From: Anaerolineaceae bacterium
GTDB taxonomy: Bacteria > Chloroflexota > Anaerolineae > Anaerolineales > Anaerolineaceae
Length of the DNA stretch: 5,737 nucleotides
Assembly (NCBI GenBank): GCA_003542325.1
Contig: DPKV01000144.1
Coordinates: 1 to 5,737 of the forward strand
Direction of reading: 5' to 3'
Below are positions 1 through 5,737 of this stretch, one piece after another. The notes under the pieces are model-generated. The model ran no database searches and was not told the origin of the DNA. It worked only from the letters and a program-made list of their open reading frames with translations. The position numbers were made by a program, and so were the translations under genes. Numbering within the stretch: position 1 is the first letter of the stretch; the number at the start of each line of letters is the position of its first letter.

Positions 1-156
1 GTAAAAAGCTTATTTGGAAACGGGATTCTTAAGTTCGAAAAAATTGCAGGGTTTTCCGCTGGAACTGAGAACAACTTGGGAAGGGATTTTCAAAAGCGAC
101 TTTTTTGGTTTTATTTTTTATTTTAGTCAATGACATTGAAGAAAAAGACAGAACCC

Positions 157-160
157 GGAG
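157..160 (+). promoter_or_regulatory. Ribosome binding site selecting the start at 169
   Basis: GGAG stands eight bases before the ATG at 169. The longer reading that begins at the ATG at 130 has only a T/A-rich tract in front of it and no purine-rich site. This favours 169 as the start. The upstream 1-129 is AT-rich, with T runs around 100-125. I see no convincing -35/-10 pair and no gene in it. Confidence 0.6.
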
Positions 161-168
161 AAATAACA

Positions 169-1758
169 ATGAAAATTAAATATTCGCCACCCAGTTATTT
201 TAGCCAACCCAAAATTGTCCAATTTAATACTGCTCATGGCAATCATTCCCAATATATGCGATCTTTCACGGACGATAAATTGGTGAAACAGGGTCATGGG
301 AGGTCAGGCATCCGGTGGGTCACGACTATTCTTGCGTTGGTGTTATTAGTTGCCTTTCTTTCAGCTTGTGGAGGTGAATCTACTCCGACGTTTACCGTTA
401 CTCCCGAAGCGACAACCACTCCGATCCCAACGCCAACTCCACAGGGCATCTCACCGGATCAGAACCTGGCTGAGATCATTGCAGCAGCAAACGAAGGCGA
501 CACAATTATCCTGGGTCCCGGTGTGTTCACATTGGCCCAGGGGATTGAAATTAACAAAAGCCTGACCCTGCTGGGTGCGGGTTATGATCAAACCATGATC
601 GAATCCAGCGCACCGGGAGAAGATTTTTCTGCCGCGGTAATGTATTCAGGTTCCGGGCCGTTGTCCATTCAGGGAATAACATTGTCCTATATTGGCTCCG
701 ATCCGGCCGCAGTGTTGTATGGAAAATCGGGGAGCATCTCGCTAAAGGATTGCTATTTCAGCGGAGCAACTCTTTCCAGCAGCGGTTCGCAACTTGGCGC
801 GATCCACTTGGCGAATGAAGTGGTGGTTGACATTGTGAATAGCAAGATTGCCGGGAGTATGGAACGCATCGACCAGGAAAATCCGGATAAAGTTCCGGGA
901 GGGATCATAATTTATGGTAATGCTCGCCTGACGATTGAAGCCAGTGAAATCTTTGATTCTTACCTTGGAATTTATGCGTATGGCGAGTCTGAGGTTGTTG
1001 CCAGAAATGGTAACATCCATAATACTTTCTCAGGGGTGAGTTTGTTGGAGAATGCAACGGCAACCTTGGAGAACAACACGTTTCGTGATAACACCAGCAT
1101 TCATCTGATTCTTTTCGGTGATTCTTCAGCGGTTGTCACAGGCAATTCTTTTTCAGGGATATCGACCGGCACCGGCGTGCAAGCCCATGGGAATGGAAAT
1201 GTTCATCTGGAAGGAAACACTTTCGCCGATTTGCTAAGCTGTATCATCTTTACAGAGAATGCAACCGGTGATGTGATCGCCAACACATTATCATCGTTTT
1301 CGAATATTGGGATCTTTGTGCAAGGATATGCCTCCCCGGAATTTGACTCCAACATCATTGCCGGTGAAAATTCAGACGCTATTGGGATCACCTATGAGGG
1401 GAATGCAGCAGGGACTGCTCGTGGCAACCAGATTTCGAATCTGGACACCGGCATCAGTCTTTCGGGTATGTCTGCCCCTTTGCTGGAATCAAACACTATT
1501 CAGAATTGCACTCAGGGCATCTTTTACCAGGAAGAATCCTCTGGAACAGCTACCCTAAATACCATTCAATTTGGTCATATCGGGATATTGATCGATTCAC
1601 CGGCCTATCCAACTATTACCAGCAACACTATCCAGGCTTATTATCAATCGATAATGACCAACCCCGTGGATTGGATTGATAAAATCCCGGTTGCCGGCAA
1701 TACCCTTCAGGATGGGGAGCCGGATATTGTGATCGTCACAGTTACCCCGCAACCTTAG
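169..1758 (+). CDS. Secreted lipoprotein with a right-handed parallel beta-helix (pectin-lyase-like fold)
   Basis: Predicted surface or extracytoplasmic lipoprotein of 529 residues. A hydrophobic stretch at about residues 52-66 ends in the lipobox LSAC, with Cys67 as the lipidation site. A low-complexity Thr/Pro linker follows (about 68-93), typical of lipoproteins that project a domain away from the membrane. The remainder is a beta-helix. Its first part has the usual cap pattern (GDTIILGPGVF, then a Lys-Ser-Leu-Thr-Leu-Leu-Gly strand). About ten coils of roughly 23 residues follow, each carrying an Asn-Thr-Phe/Ile-like turn (LENNTF, LEGNTF, LESNTI, ITSNTI), which forms an asparagine ladder. 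This matches the NosD/Beta_helix repeat families. Such folds bind or cleave polysaccharides, but I see no catalytic signature, so substrate and activity are unknown. The N-region before the hydrophobic core is unusually long (about 50 residues). An in-frame ATG at 256 would give a more typical 38-residue signal peptide, but it lacks a clear ribosome site. The gene is followed closely by a terminator and appears to be transcribed alone. Confidence 0.85.
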   Translation: MKIKYSPPSYFSQPKIVQFNTAHGNHSQYMRSFTDDKLVKQGHGRSGIRWVTTILALVLLVAFLSACGGESTPTFTVTPEATTTPIPTPTPQGISPDQNLAEIIAAANEGDTIILGPGVFTLAQGIEINKSLTLLGAGYDQTMIESSAPGEDFSAAVMYSGSGPLSIQGITLSYIGSDPAAVLYGKSGSISLKDCYFSGATLSSSGSQLGAIHLANEVVVDIVNSKIAGSMERIDQENPDKVPGGIIIYGNARLTIEASEIFDSYLGIYAYGESEVVARNGNIHNTFSGVSLLENATATLENNTFRDNTSIHLILFGDSSAVVTGNSFSGISTGTGVQAHGNGNVHLEGNTFADLLSCIIFTENATGDVIANTLSSFSNIGIFVQGYASPEFDSNIIAGENSDAIGITYEGNAAGTARGNQISNLDTGISLSGMSAPLLESNTIQNCTQGIFYQEESSGTATLNTIQFGHIGILIDSPAYPTITSNTIQAYYQSIMTNPVDWIDKIPVAGNTLQDGEPDIVIVTVTPQP

Positions 1759-1779
1759 CTCATTGTTCTTACACGGGAC

Positions 1780-1821
1780 AGCCAGGCATATTAGGCATCT
1801 ATATGCCTGGCTTTTGATTTT
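1780..1821 (+). terminator. Rho-independent terminator of the beta-helix lipoprotein gene
   Basis: A perfect 12-bp stem (AGCCAGGCATAT at 1780-1791 pairing with ATATGCCTGGCT at 1801-1812) closes a 9-base loop. It is followed by TTTT and then GATTTT. It begins 21 bases after the stop codon at 1756-1758. The hexamer AGGCAT occurs in the left arm and again in the loop, so an alternative shorter pairing is possible. No comparable T tract follows on the minus strand, so it probably serves only the plus-strand gene. Confidence 0.85.
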
Positions 1822-2038
1822 AAAAGTTGTTCCGGGGGGATTGGAAAAGACCGGGCTGACCATCACCGGCACAGGCCGATCCACTATCGGTACCGATGGA
1901 AAAGGGCAGTTGGGATGGGACTGGATCTCTTGGCGAGTAAAGTCAGCCATTATGCCATCAGGCATCACATCCTAACAGCCTGGTTACATGGCTGCTTTGT
2001 TGAGAAGGTTTAATGGCGTGCCAGACTCTCCGGATCGA
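1822..2038. other. Intergenic stretch between convergent genes, no gene recognised
   Basis: Both strands have short open frames here, but none has a plausible start with a ribosome site or a recognisable protein pattern. There are two small stem-loops: ATGCC/GGCAT at 1952-1965 and CAGCC/GGCTG at 1976-1994. Neither is followed by a T tract on the minus strand, so they are at best weak terminators for the GH3 remnant ending at 2039. Confidence 0.5.
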
Positions 2039-3245
2039 TCAATGGGATTTCTTCACTTTTAGAATTGCGCCCAATCCTTTGAAAAATTGACCATTGATCA
2101 TCATCAACAACGCTTCCAGTTTCCTGCGATCCAACGGCCCGCCGCTCATCATCAGGATGCTTCGTAAGGGCATTTCCTTGACCATAACCTGCATGAAAAG
2201 TCCGTTGGGTGTATCTTCCTGCCCCTGGATCATTTGTCTGATTTGCTTTTGCATAAACATAAAGACCAGCCTGCCAATGAATGAATCGGTCATATCGCTG
2301 ACCGGTGTGTTCAGGGTGTAATGGCCTTTTTCCGGCCCCTTGTTGGGAGGCACCGGGCGGCCAAGCAGAGTTTCAAATTCAGCCTGGCTGATTTTTCTCC
2401 CCTTTTTGAGGGTTGTAATAGGCTTCCAGTTTTTCCCGGTTGGTGGGCGGTGCTGCCATCTGTTTGGATTCGATCCGGATCGTGCCGGATAGCCGGATGT
2501 CCTGTGAGGAAGCGCCAACCAGAATGTCGAAATCACCTGTTTCGACGATCCAATCCCGTTGGCTCGGATCGTAAAACGCAAATGCCCTTCGGCTGAGTTC
2601 AATCGACGCCTCGATTGTTTCGCCGGGCTCCAGGCGGACTTTGGCGAAACCCTTCAGCTCTTTTTCCGGGCGGAAGGCTGTTGACTCAACATCATGGACA
2701 TAGACCTGAACAATCTCCTTTCCCTCGATATCCCCAACATTTCTTATCTTCAGGGAAACCGTGACACCTTCACCGTTTGCCTTCAGTTTCAAATCGCTGT
2801 ATTCGAAGGTGGTATAGCTCAGCCCAAAACCGAAGGGGAAAAGCACATCCTGCCCGACCGTATCATAATAGCGATAACCGACATACAGGCTTTCACGGTA
2901 TTCAACCACAGCCGGACCGCCGGGGAAGGTGTGATACGCCGGTGTATCTTCAAGTTTGATGGGGAAGGTTTCGGCCAGCTTCCCGCTGGGATTGACCCTG
3001 CCAAAGAGAATGTCCACAACCCCGCCGGCACCAGCCTGGCCGCCGAGATATCCTTCGAGGATGCTTTGCACGTCATTGATCCAGGGCATCTCGACCGGGG
3101 AGCCATTGCTCAGCACGACCACGACCTTGCCATGGGACTTTGCCAGCCTGTCGATCAGCGCATTGTGGCCGGGCGGCATCTTCATGTGTTCTCGGTCAAC
3201 CCCTTCGGTTTCATACATTTCAGGCAGTCCAGCGCAGATGACCTG
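2039..3245 (-). pseudogene. C-terminal half of a GH3 beta-glucosidase-type enzyme, truncated and frameshifted
   Basis: GH3 enzymes hydrolyse beta-linked glycosides. This is the C-terminal part of one, about 401 residues once one frameshift is repaired. Reading from 3245 it shows the start of the alpha/beta sandwich (AGLPEMYETEGVDREHM, residues 5-21), then PSGKLAETFP (about 86-95), VEYRESLYVGYRYY and LFPFGFGLSYTTFEYSDL (about 135-152). These are hallmark GH3 blocks. An Fn3-like domain (about 160-255) and a 120-residue helical tail follow. The N-terminal TIM barrel with the catalytic Asp is missing: a TAA at 3246-3248 closes the frame, and no frame above it resembles GH3. The frame breaks in the A5G4 tract (plus 2399-2407). 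Removing one base joins YYNPQKG to RKISQAEF, and the second frame then runs to the TGA at 2039-2041. The second frame is coding because its tail (LGRPVPPN, EMPLRSILMMSGGPL, NGQFFKGL) matches what I recall of tails in other bacterial GH3 proteins. As written it can make no active hydrolase. The frameshift alone could be a sequencing error; the missing barrel is harder to explain that way. Confidence 0.85.
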
Positions 3246-3252
3246 TTATACT
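3244..3252 (+). promoter_or_regulatory. Extended -10 promoter of the zinc-ribbon membrane gene
   Basis: TGTTATACT is an extended -10 (TGn plus TATACT, one mismatch to TATAAT). No recognisable -35 lies at the expected distance, as is common for extended -10 promoters. Transcription would start near 3259. That leaves a leader of about 22 bases containing GGAG (3271-3274), six bases before the ATA at 3281. The site sits exactly where GH3 similarity stops on the other strand. Confidence 0.45.
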
Positions 3253-3280
3253 GTTCCGATACCCCAGACTGGAGTCCGCG

Positions 3281-4191
3281 ATAATCCACTGCAGGAAATG
3301 CAAAGTTGTCAACCCCGAAAATGTCACCGCCTGCCGGAACTGCGGATCGGATCTGCTGGCGCAGTTTACGAAGCCGGACCCGCGGCGGAATATCCTGCTC
3401 GGCGGGGCGGGGCTCAGCGCACTCCTGTTTGGCGCCGTTGCTCTCCTCAACTGATTGCTGGCTGGGGAGTGGCTTTGGGAATGCGCCATTGTTACCGTGA
3501 TCACGGTGGTGTTGGGCTGCGGCATCGCGGCCATTGCGATAAAGGGCTCGCGGGACTACCAGTCCGACCCCTTCTTCCAGCGGGCGCTGTACCATAAGGA
3601 GCTCGATCCGCAGCAGGCGGTTGCCGATTTCAGGCAGGTGCTGGAGACCCGTCCCGAGACGCAAACCTCGCCCGCCGCACGGATTGTGATCTACCGGGAA
3701 TTGGCGGACCTGTACGTTGGGTTGGACCTGAAGGAGGAACTGGACGCGGCGGTCAGGGTGGTGATCGATTCCTATAATGAGGAGATTGAAAAGCCCAGGT
3801 ATGCCAGCGAGATCGGGATGAGCGTGAAAGCCCGGGAAGATTTTTGCCAGAAGCATACTGTCCCCTCCCGTTTGTCCAACCGCCAGCCCACCGGTACCTG
3901 CGCCGCGTGCAGCCGGCACCTCGAAGGGCAGCGCTACCATTTTTTTATGGCAAACATAAGCAGTCTTCGGTTTCCCCGATGTTCATTCCCGGTATGGCGG
4001 TCGGCGGCTCACGTACGACGACCTGGCAGATCGGAGGCCGGGAGGATGTGCACCTGTGCCACATCTGCTTCCCTATCCCGGATGGGGAGTGCGGGGCCAG
4101 GAAGGCGATCGAGGCGAAGAAGGAGCTCCTTCAAATGCAGGGGTACGATTCCTTCTTCACACCGGCGGAGTATAAGTCCTTATCAACTTAA
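3281..4191 (+). pseudogene. Zinc-ribbon, two-helix membrane, TPR-like protein with a second Cys cluster; broken gene
   Basis: I do not recognise a named family. Reading through the lesions gives about 303 residues. An N-terminal zinc ribbon has Cys4-x2-Cys7 and Cys18-x2-Cys21-Gly. Two membrane helices form a hairpin (about 36-57 and 62-85). A helical, TPR-like region follows (about 92-155, including YHKELDPQQAVADFRQVLE and IYRELADLYVGLDL). The C-terminal part has CAAC (207/210) and CHIC (260/263), which could bind a second metal. There are three lesions. The expected start codon, well placed behind GGAG at 3271-3274, is ATA. Codon 58 is TGA (3452-3454) in an otherwise open frame, where TGG would fit. 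The T7 run at 3940-3946 shifts the frame, and adding one T joins GQRYHFF to YGKHKQSS. A TTG directly after the TGA could start a shorter product without the zinc ribbon, but it has no ribosome site. The stop (TAA, 4189-4191) lies 25 bases from the end of the convergent HExxH gene. The architecture suggests a membrane-anchored scaffold or sensor; this is inference only. Confidence 0.65.
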
Positions 4192-4216
4192 AACAGGTGA
4201 GCCGGATAAGGATGGT

Positions 4217-5230
4217 CTAAATAATTTCAATCCCTTCGCCATTTGTCTGCTCCACCTGTGCGGTATGGGCATCGAATAACGCCCGCGCGCCCCGTTGTAC
4301 CCTCTTCCGATTCTCTGCCCACGTCTTTTCATCCTGTGCAACCTTCTCCAACAATTCTCTTCCCCCCATAACGCTCTGCTCCGTCATCCATGCCGCCAAC
4401 CCCGCGGTGATCTTCCCGGCGGCCCAGGCGTGGTTGTTGTCCTTGCTGCCCAGGTCACCCTCGATCAGCAGCGACTTCAGGAAGGTGGCATCGGGGTAAT
4501 GCATCAGCTCCACCAGCTTGGCCCGGTATTCGAGGTCGCCGGGCGACAGGTCCCACTGCCGCAGATCGGCGTGGTGCTGGGCTTCGTGTATGAGGAAGGA
4601 GATCTGAAACCGCGGCTGGTCGATGACCTTCTCGTAAGCCTTGCGCACACAGTAGATGCCCTCCGGCTTGGCCCAGCCGCCCGCGCCGGCGTCCCCATCG
4701 GTCAGCCAGTCCAGCCAGCTCCGCATGATGAAGCCGGCCATCCAGAACAGGGTCAGCGTTTCGATGCCCAGCGGCAGTTCGACCGCGTAATCGGCCCGGG
4801 TCGTCTGCTCCCAGATATAGGGGCCACGGTAGCCTTGGGTCTTGCCCGCAAGGCATTCCAGCCCGGCAGCTTGTGCCTTGTGACAGAACGCGTCCTCCAA
4901 CTGTTCCAAGTCCGCATCGGGCATTGCGAGCAGTTCCCGCAGGTTTTGTTCCAGGGCCGTGCAGGCGACGGTTTCAACGGCTTTGAGGTCGGCCGCGCCG
5001 GCCAGCCCCGCGCCAAAGCAGGTCTGGAAATAATTCTGGTAGGCGTTCAGGAAGGGGTTCAGGAAGGCGTATTTTGTATCATAGGCGGGCGGGTTCATCA
5101 GCCTTTGCCGGAGCGCATCAACCCGTTCGGTCTCACCGCAGGCGTCCAGATAATCCAATGCGCCGGGGATATCCACCCGCACCAGGCGTCCGATGTATTC
5201 GGCGCGGTTATATTCAGTGGGGTTGCTCAT
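4217..5230 (-). CDS. HExxH-motif protein (putative zincin-like metallopeptidase), 337 residues
   Basis: Intact soluble protein with no signal peptide or membrane segment, so probably cytoplasmic. The key sign is HEAQH at residues 215-219, preceded by hydrophobic FQISFLI. This is the zinc-ligand and catalytic HExxH pattern of zincin peptidases. Fifteen residues on, DLEYRAKLVEL offers Glu234 or Glu241 as a possible third ligand, as in gluzincins. I recall a similar pairing of HExxH with LEYRAK in uncharacterised bacterial proteins, but cannot name the family. The N-terminal 210 residues are mostly helical with several aromatic patches (YAFLNPFLNAYQNYF, LFWMAGFIMRSWLDWL). Substrate is unknown and activity unproven, since short HExxH matches also arise in non-peptidases. 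The ATG start is well supported by AAGGAG six bases upstream and a promoter further up. The reverse strand also has a long open frame here, but it is a GC-driven shadow. The gene is convergent with the zinc-ribbon gene. Confidence 0.85.
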   Translation of the reverse strand: MSNPTEYNRAEYIGRLVRVDIPGALDYLDACGETERVDALRQRLMNPPAYDTKYAFLNPFLNAYQNYFQTCFGAGLAGAADLKAVETVACTALEQNLRELLAMPDADLEQLEDAFCHKAQAAGLECLAGKTQGYRGPYIWEQTTRADYAVELPLGIETLTLFWMAGFIMRSWLDWLTDGDAGAGGWAKPEGIYCVRKAYEKVIDQPRFQISFLIHEAQHHADLRQWDLSPGDLEYRAKLVELMHYPDATFLKSLLIEGDLGSKDNNHAWAAGKITAGLAAWMTEQSVMGGRELLEKVAQDEKTWAENRKRVQRGARALFDAHTAQVEQTNGEGIEII

Positions 5231-5236
5231 GGTTCG

Positions 5237-5242
5237 CTCCTT
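5237..5242 (-). promoter_or_regulatory. Ribosome binding site of the HExxH gene
   Basis: On the minus strand AAGGAG lies six bases before the ATG (5228-5230). It is a near-consensus site at the right distance and fixes the start of the 337-residue protein. Confidence 0.8.
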
Positions 5243-5280
5243 TTACGATGGACCGCATTGTCAGAGGATGGCTTTTTGAG

Positions 5281-5289
5281 ATTGTATCA
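5281..5289 (-). promoter_or_regulatory. Extended -10 promoter of the HExxH gene
   Basis: The minus strand reads TGATACAAT, an extended -10 with one mismatch to TGnTATAAT. A matching -35 is weak or absent. Transcription would begin near 5274, giving a leader of about 44 bases that holds the AAGGAG. A short hairpin with a CCCC/GGGG core lies just upstream (5308-5325) and might be an operator, but nothing else supports that. Confidence 0.45.
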
Positions 5290-5383
5290 TGCCCGGCTTA
5301 AAGATAAACTCCCCATCGGGGTAGTCTCAGTGCAACTACAAAGTCATTTGTTCCGGCTTGATGAACTGTTGATAATCCAAAAA

Positions 5384-5447
5384 CCACCCCTTTCCGCCCT
5401 TCGGGCACCCTTCCCCTCACCGAGGGGAAGGGCTGGGGATGGGGTTG
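5384..5447. repeat. Nested GC-rich palindrome, REP/MITE-like intergenic element
   Basis: The core is a perfect 11-bp stem (CCCTTCCCCTC at 5408-5418 with GAGGGGAAGGG at 5422-5432) around a 3-base loop. Beside it is a small GCCC-TTC-GGGC hairpin (5396-5406). Outer arms (ACCCC at 5386-5390 with GGGGT at 5441-5445) could close both into a three-way junction. This looks like dispersed palindromic elements often found between genes in GC-rich bacteria. Read on the minus strand the hairpins are followed by GGTTTTTGG (A run at plus 5379-5383), so it could also end transcripts from the oxidoreductase gene. Only one copy is present in the window, so its repeat status is inferred. Confidence 0.6.
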
Positions 5448-5456
5448 TTGATTGAC

Positions 5457-5531
5457 CATTTCATGCAGAAAACGCTTGGTGTACTTTGCGATGGCCCTGG
5501 GGGAGTCTTTGTTCAGTGCGGAATGGGTTCT
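5457..5531 (-). pseudogene. Possible 3' relic of an integrase-core transposase
   Basis: One minus-strand frame reads SRTHSALNKDSPRAIAKY from about 5534. The pattern R-T/P-H-S-x-L-x-x-x-(S/T)-P resembles the conserved block near the end of the rve integrase core of IS3/IS481-type transposases. The match covers only about 12-15 residues. No upstream DDE residues are present, because the frame runs straight into the oxidoreductase tail, overlapping its stop codon. The downstream residues are unremarkable and run into the palindrome. It may be a scar of an insertion that replaced the end of the oxidoreductase gene, or chance. Confidence 0.3.
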
Positions 5532-5737
5532 ACTTTCGCTTCGCCAGCGCCTTGATCGCCCGGTCGGCGGACAGCTTGCCGGTCAGGATCGAGATCGGCA
5601 GCCCGGAGGGGCTGTAGGTCCACTGGCCCGCCTGGAACACATCCGGGATGGGGGTCCCGGAGGCGCTGAAGATCTTCGGCAGCCCGTCCTCCGCCGGGAT
5701 TGGGTCATTCGTGAAAGCCCAGCCTGTGATCGCGCCT
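5530..5737 (-). CDS. NAD(P)/FAD-dependent oxidoreductase, phytoene-desaturase-like, C-terminal 68 residues
   Basis: Partial gene whose 5' part lies beyond the right edge. The visible residues begin GAITGWAFTNDP and contain TPIPDVFQAGQWTYSPSGLP followed by ISILTGKLSADRAI. The block G-Q-W-x-Y-x-P-x-G-x-P followed by a TGK helix is the C-terminal FAD-contact region of CrtI-like amine oxidase/desaturase flavoproteins. Members desaturate or isomerise carotenoids or retinol-like substrates, but many are uncharacterised, so the substrate is not assigned. The tail ends in a basic KALAKRK and a TAG at 5530-5532. Codon use is GC-rich, like the neighbouring HExxH gene. The gene shares that gene's direction but is separated by 299 bases with a separate promoter, so they are probably not one operon. 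Confidence 0.75.
   Translation of the reverse strand, partial: GAITGWAFTNDPIPAEDGLPKIFSASGTPIPDVFQAGQWTYSPSGLPISILTGKLSADRAIKALAKRK

Noticed and set aside
1597..1968. Minus-strand open frame running through the terminator into the lipoprotein gene
   Set aside because: It crosses a strong hairpin, overlaps a well-supported gene and has no recognisable protein pattern or ribosome site.
2397..2408. Programmed ribosomal frameshifting in the GH3 gene
   Set aside because: GH3 enzymes are not known for it, no stimulatory structure or upstream site is evident, and the gene already lacks its catalytic domain. Error or decay is simpler.
2694..3284. Plus-strand open frame opposite the GH3 remnant
   Set aside because: The minus strand carries unmistakable GH3 blocks. 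The plus frame has no ribosome site or recognisable pattern.
3182..3940. Minus-strand open frame opposite the zinc-ribbon gene
   Set aside because: Low-complexity Arg/Gly/Pro-rich translation without motifs. The plus strand carries ordered Cys motifs and membrane helices.
4178..4211. Inverted repeat CCTTATC/GATAAGG between the convergent genes as a terminator
   Set aside because: Only seven pairs around a 20-base loop, and no T tract on either side.
4295..5455. Long plus-strand open frame of 386 codons across the HExxH gene
   Set aside because: It is antisense to a gene with promoter, ribosome site and coherent HExxH protein. Its own sequence has no motif or ribosome site, and GC-rich codon use readily opens the opposite frame.
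1..5737. tRNA, rRNA, CRISPR array, origin or complete insertion sequence
   Set aside because: No cloverleaf, regularly spaced repeats, terminal inverted repeats with an intact transposase, or iteron arrays were seen on either strand.

Overview
The window looks like a piece of a bacterial chromosome, probably from an environmental member of the Chloroflexota (Anaerolineae-like). This is inferred from a lipoprotein with a Thr/Pro-rich linker after the lipobox, a GH3 glucosidase with a long helical C-terminal tail, a nested GC-rich palindrome between genes, and moderate to high GC. No marker gene fixes the taxon.

Layout from left to right. (1) 169-1758 (+): a secreted lipoprotein made almost entirely of right-handed parallel beta-helix coils, ending in a strong intrinsic terminator at 1780-1821. 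(2) About 220 bases with no recognisable gene. (3) 2039-3245 (-): the C-terminal half of a GH3 beta-glucosidase-type enzyme. It lacks the catalytic TIM barrel and is split by a one-base frameshift in an A5G4 tract. (4) 3281-4191 (+), divergent from the GH3 remnant: a zinc-ribbon, two-helix membrane hairpin, TPR-like, second zinc-cluster protein. It keeps an extended -10 promoter and a ribosome binding site, but has ATA where the start codon should be, an in-frame TGA between its two membrane helices, and a frameshift at a T7 run. (5) 4217-5230 (-), convergent with it: an intact 337-residue protein with an HEAQH (HExxH) zincin-like motif, its own extended -10 promoter and a good ribosome binding site. 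(6) 5231-5529: that promoter region, a nested GC-rich palindrome (REP/MITE-like), and a possible 3' relic of an integrase-core transposase. (7) 5530-5737 (-): the last 68 codons of a phytoene-desaturase-like NAD(P)/FAD-dependent oxidoreductase.

The genes do not form an operon or an evident pathway: neighbours alternate in strand and each has its own signals. The main story is decay or rearrangement in the middle. A truncated, frameshifted GH3 gene abuts a zinc-ribbon membrane gene with three lesions, flanked by intact genes. Real pseudogenisation is one reading. Read or assembly error could explain the two homopolymer indels, but explains the missing barrel of the GH3 gene poorly. I see no convincing new defence, mobile or biosynthetic system here. 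The most original material is the zinc-ribbon/TPR protein and the HExxH protein, neither of which I can assign to a named family.
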